Below, piece after piece: positions 61,751 to 64,000 of a stretch of 64,000 nucleotides of DNA. The notes beneath the pieces are model-generated. The model was not told where the DNA came from, made no database searches, and worked only from the letters and a program-made list of their open reading frames with translations. The position numbers were made by a program, and so were the translations under genes. The stretch is from contig NZ_JAFCKJ010000001.1 of the NCBI RefSeq assembly GCF_018130465.1, forward strand, positions 124,001 to 188,000, written 5' to 3'. The first letter of the stretch is position 1. The number at the start of each line of letters is the position of its first letter. Source of the stretch: Bradyrhizobium canariense (GTDB lineage Bacteria; Pseudomonadota; Alphaproteobacteria; Rhizobiales; Xanthobacteraceae).

Positions 61751-63288
61751 GGCGCGGTCCCGCCCTGGAGGGTGTCCCGATCATTGATGGCGTACCCGGC
61801 GTCGGCAGCGGTGGCCGTCGCCGCGAGATCGTACTCCGGCTGGTCGAAAGTGTAGACGCGGTAGAGCGGCTCGCCCTGCTCGACAAGGTCGCCGATCTTC
61901 TTGAACAGCCGGATGCCGGCGCCCTTGTCGAGCGGCGCGCCGGCGGTGCGTGCCAGGCGATTGAGCCGCAGGCAGTCGATTTCGGAGACGACGCCGTCAC
62001 GCGCGGCCTTGACGTCGAACGTGAGATTGCCGAGCTCGGTGCTGCAATTCGAGGGGCCCTGGGCGTCGATGATCTTCTGCATCTGCTTCAGCGCCGCCCC
62101 GCTATCGAGCAGCTCACGAGCCCGCGCATAGCCTGCGCCGCCGCGCAGCTTCGGATCGTGTTCCAGGAGATGGGCGGCGAGCCGCAACGATTTCTCGCGC
62201 AGATCGCGCGGCGCATCCGGATCGTTGCCGAGCACTGCCATCACGTCGTTGGCCTCGAGCACCGGCCCGATGCCGTTGCCGATCGGCTGGCGGCCATCGG
62301 TCGTGATCACTTCGATCGTGCGTGCGAAGCGATCGCCGACGAATTCAAACAGTTTTCGCAGGCGCATCGCCTCGGCGGCACTGGTGACCTTCGCCGTCGG
62401 CCCGACCGGAATGTCGATCAACAGGTGTGTCGAGCCGGCCGCGATCTTCTTGGACATGATGGAGGCGACCATCTGCTCGCGGGTATCGAGACTGAGCGGG
62501 CGTTCGACCGAGATCAGGACGTCGTCGGCGGGCGACAAATTCACGTGCCCGCCCCAGATCAGGCATCCATTGCAGGTCGAGACGATCGTCTTCATCTCTT
62601 CGACCCCGACATTCACCCGCGCCAGCACCTCCATCGTGTCGGCGGTTCCCGCCGGCGAGGTGATGGCGCGCGAGGAAGTCTTGGGGATCGGCAGGCCGTG
62701 CGCTGCGACGATGGGTACCACGACCATCGAGGTGCGATTGCCGGGGATGCCGCCGATGCAATGCTTGTCGACGACGATCGGGGCCGGCCACGCCAGTTGC
62801 GTGCCGGCCTCGGCCATCGCAGCGGTAAGCGACAGGAGTTCGTCGCTGGTGATGAAGCTCGCCGAGCCGATCAGGAATGCGGCGATTTCCATGTCGGAGT
62901 AGCGGTAATGTGCGAGATCATCGATGATCGCGCCGATTTCCGCCCGGCTGAGCGTTCGTCCGTGAATTTTGGCGCGCACCGCCTCCAGGCTCTCCGGAGG
63001 GGAGGCGGGCGTGACGGTGACCAGCGTGCCGACGGCTTGCGCGAAACGCCGGAACGCAGGCTCGGAGAGGCCGATCTCGTCGGGGGCGGCCAGCGCGTCA
63101 TCGTCAGTGATCAGCAGCGTCGCGAGCAGCACCTTGCCGTCGAGGCGAAGCTCGACCCGGCTGAAGCCGCGAAAGATGTCCGCACGCAACGCCTTCGACC
63201 GCCTGGAAATGACGACGACGTTCTCACGGCCGGTATCGAGATGGACACGGCGGATCTTCAGCTGGGGACGTGAGGGGTCTGGGTGCAT
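61747..63288 (-). CDS. Nucleoside/AMP phosphorylase, archaeal AMP phosphorylase-like (annotated as thymidine phosphorylase)
   Basis: 513 residues. An extra N-terminal domain (1-95) precedes the phosphorylase core. [14 protein letters not shown] (174-187) and [20 protein letters not shown] (203-222) match the archaeal AMP phosphorylase pattern more closely than bacterial thymidine phosphorylase. AMP phosphorylases convert NMP + Pi to ribose-1,5-bisphosphate and base. The N-terminal [22 protein letters not shown] is family-typical. The first gene of a three-gene operon. Confidence 0.88.
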   Translation of the reverse strand: MHPDPSRPQLKIRRVHLDTGRENVVVISRRSKALRADIFRGFSRVELRLDGKVLLATLLITDDDALAAPDEIGLSEPAFRRFAQAVGTLVTVTPASPPESLEAVRAKIHGRTLSRAEIGAIIDDLAHYRYSDMEIAAFLIGSASFITSDELLSLTAAMAEAGTQLAWPAPIVVDKHCIGGIPGNRTSMVVVPIVAAHGLPIPKTSSRAITSPAGTADTMEVLARVNVGVEEMKTIVSTCNGCLIWGGHVNLSPADDVLISVERPLSLDTREQMVASIMSKKIAAGSTHLLIDIPVGPTAKVTSAAEAMRLRKLFEFVGDRFARTIEVITTDGRQPIGNGIGPVLEANDVMAVLGNDPDAPRDLREKSLRLAAHLLEHDPKLRGGAGYARARELLDSGAALKQMQKIIDAQGPSNCSTELGNLTFDVKAARDGVVSEIDCLRLNRLARTAGAPLDKGAGIRLFKKIGDLVEQGEPLYRVYTFDQPEYDLAATATAADAGYAINDRDTLQGGTAP

Positions 63289-63345
63289 GAACGGGCCGGC
63301 AGGAAGGTTGGGCCTCCATGCTTACCTGCCAATGTCTCCATGCAT

Positions 63346-63359
63346 TTGACCCAGATCAT
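63346..63359 (-). promoter_or_regulatory. FixK/FNR-like box upstream of the phosphorylase operon
   Basis: On the minus strand ATGATCTGGGTCAA matches TTGA-N6-TCAA at 7 of 8 fixed bases. It sits 58-71 bases upstream of the phosphorylase start (63288), a proper distance for a class II site. The -10 hexamer there (TAAGCA) is weak. Confidence 0.5.
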
Positions 63360-63546
63360 GTCCGACGCCCTGGCCCGGCATGGGCACGGCCGCTTTGCGG
63401 TGGCGCGCAGCCGGTGGGCTGCAGGCAGCGATCTTGAGCGCGCCGCCGGGAATATGGTTCACAAACAGTAATCGCCGCCGCGCGCGGAGCCAGGCGCGGT
63501 GAGGTCAAAGAGGAATTTAACGCTTGCGCCCTAACTTGCGCTCGCC

Positions 63547-64000
63547 ATGAGTGACCAGGTCGTGCACAGCGAGGTTCAACCGTTTTCGGCGCGCGCGGCG
63601 CTCCCCTGGCTGGTGAGCCTTGGCGTCTATGTCCTGCTGCTGGTCCTTGGACCGCGGCTGCTCAATGATCCCGACAGCTATTCGCACATCGAGGTCGGGC
63701 GCTGGATCATCGCGCACGGCACGCTGCCGGCGAGCGACCCATTTTCGTTTTCGAGGCACGGCGCCCCCTGGATCACCTTCGAATGGCTCTCGGAGATCAT
63801 CTATGCCGGAGCCTACGCGCTTGCCGGCTGGCAGGGCGTCCTCGTCGTCGCCGCCGCGGCGATAGCGCTCGCCTTTGGCCTGTTCACGTTCTTCCTGCTG
63901 CGCGAGCTTTCGCCAATCCACACACTGCTCATGGTGATCGCGGCCGTCATCCTGTTGGCGCCGCATATGCTGGCGCGGCCGCACGTGTTGGTGCTGCCGG
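63547..64000 (+). CDS. Polytopic membrane protein, N-terminal part, cut by window edge
   Basis: About 151 residues visible without a stop. At least three membrane segments: LVSLGVYVLLLVLGPRL, VLVVAAAAIALAFGLFTFFLL, and TLLMVIAAVILLAP. The loop DPDSYSHIEVGRWIIAHGTLPASDPFSFSRHGAPW is rich in Asp/His/Trp and resembles GT-C type transferases of unknown role. The ATG at 63547 is the first sensible start; no strong SD is seen. The rest lies outside. Confidence 0.75.
   Translation, partial: MSDQVVHSEVQPFSARAALPWLVSLGVYVLLLVLGPRLLNDPDSYSHIEVGRWIIAHGTLPASDPFSFSRHGAPWITFEWLSEIIYAGAYALAGWQGVLVVAAAAIALAFGLFTFFLLRELSPIHTLLMVIAAVILLAPHMLARPHVLVLP

Noticed and set aside
61699-63273. 524-codon plus frame opposite the phosphorylase gene
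   Set aside because: Shadow frame with no recognised motif.
63283-63471. 62-codon plus frame near the phosphorylase promoter
   Set aside because: No domain, no ribosome site, and it covers the FixK-like box.

Overview
The window reads as chromosomal DNA of a high-GC alphaproteobacterium, most likely Bradyrhizobium or a close relative in the Nitrobacteraceae. The support is family-level: MucR, DUF1491, DUF2336 and DUF5330 proteins, a DivJ-like kinase, TTAA-N7-TTAA (CtrA-like) sites, TTGA-N6-TCAA (FixK/FNR-like) boxes, and a GCCCGCGAAAGCGGGC intergenic inverted repeat of the rhizobial type. Genus is inference. No rRNA, tRNA, CRISPR array, insertion sequence or phage gene was seen. About 60 genes can be supported, and both end genes are cut by the window.

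Layout. 1-3332 (minus): both methylmalonyl-CoA mutase subunits with a GFA-family gene between them. 3414-5132 (minus): folP-folB-folK. 5220-6206: an intergenic inverted repeat and two small conserved genes. 6557-9641 (plus): a HerA/DUF853 ATPase and a GT87-like membrane protein. 9689-14406: M20 peptidase, DUF1349, class II aldolase and a GT39-like membrane protein. 14692-22701: mainly housekeeping and cell-cycle-type genes (MucR, SufE, DivJ-like kinase, DUF2336). 22888-29391: an alpha/beta hydrolase, then a GntR-controlled catabolic cluster (DUF1185, FAH hydrolase, quinone oxidoreductase, extradiol dioxygenase-like VOC protein, Bug binding protein).

29419-34918 is an arsenic island. arsR, a phosphatase-type arsC, acr3 and a glutaredoxin-type arsC face a second arsR, a flavin monooxygenase with a Cys-rich tail, and an MFS transporter. 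A near-identical motif precedes three of its genes. An ATP-grasp-like gene (Cj0069 type) follows. 36585-38985 holds four exported proteins (PepSY, DUF1259, a DUF1080-like protein with a six-fold in-frame ATG repeat, GlcG/HbpS type). 39707-45325 is a metal-export operon (Cys/Met-rich secreted protein, FixH-like protein, CusB, CusA) behind a FixK-like box and a well-placed TATGAT -10.

45594-55871 holds DUF1254/DUF1214 proteins, PBP1A, a YcgN-type protein, a DHA2 drug exporter, a triple-GAF histidine kinase and a ThDP enzyme. 56018-63359 is the most interesting block. It has a P-type cation ATPase and a tightly coupled three-gene operon: AMP-phosphorylase-like, PRPP-synthetase-like and MBL RNA nuclease-like. 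FixK/FNR-like boxes lie upstream of both transcription units. I suggest a low-oxygen RNA/nucleotide-ribose recycling module, as inference. The window ends inside a membrane protein gene.
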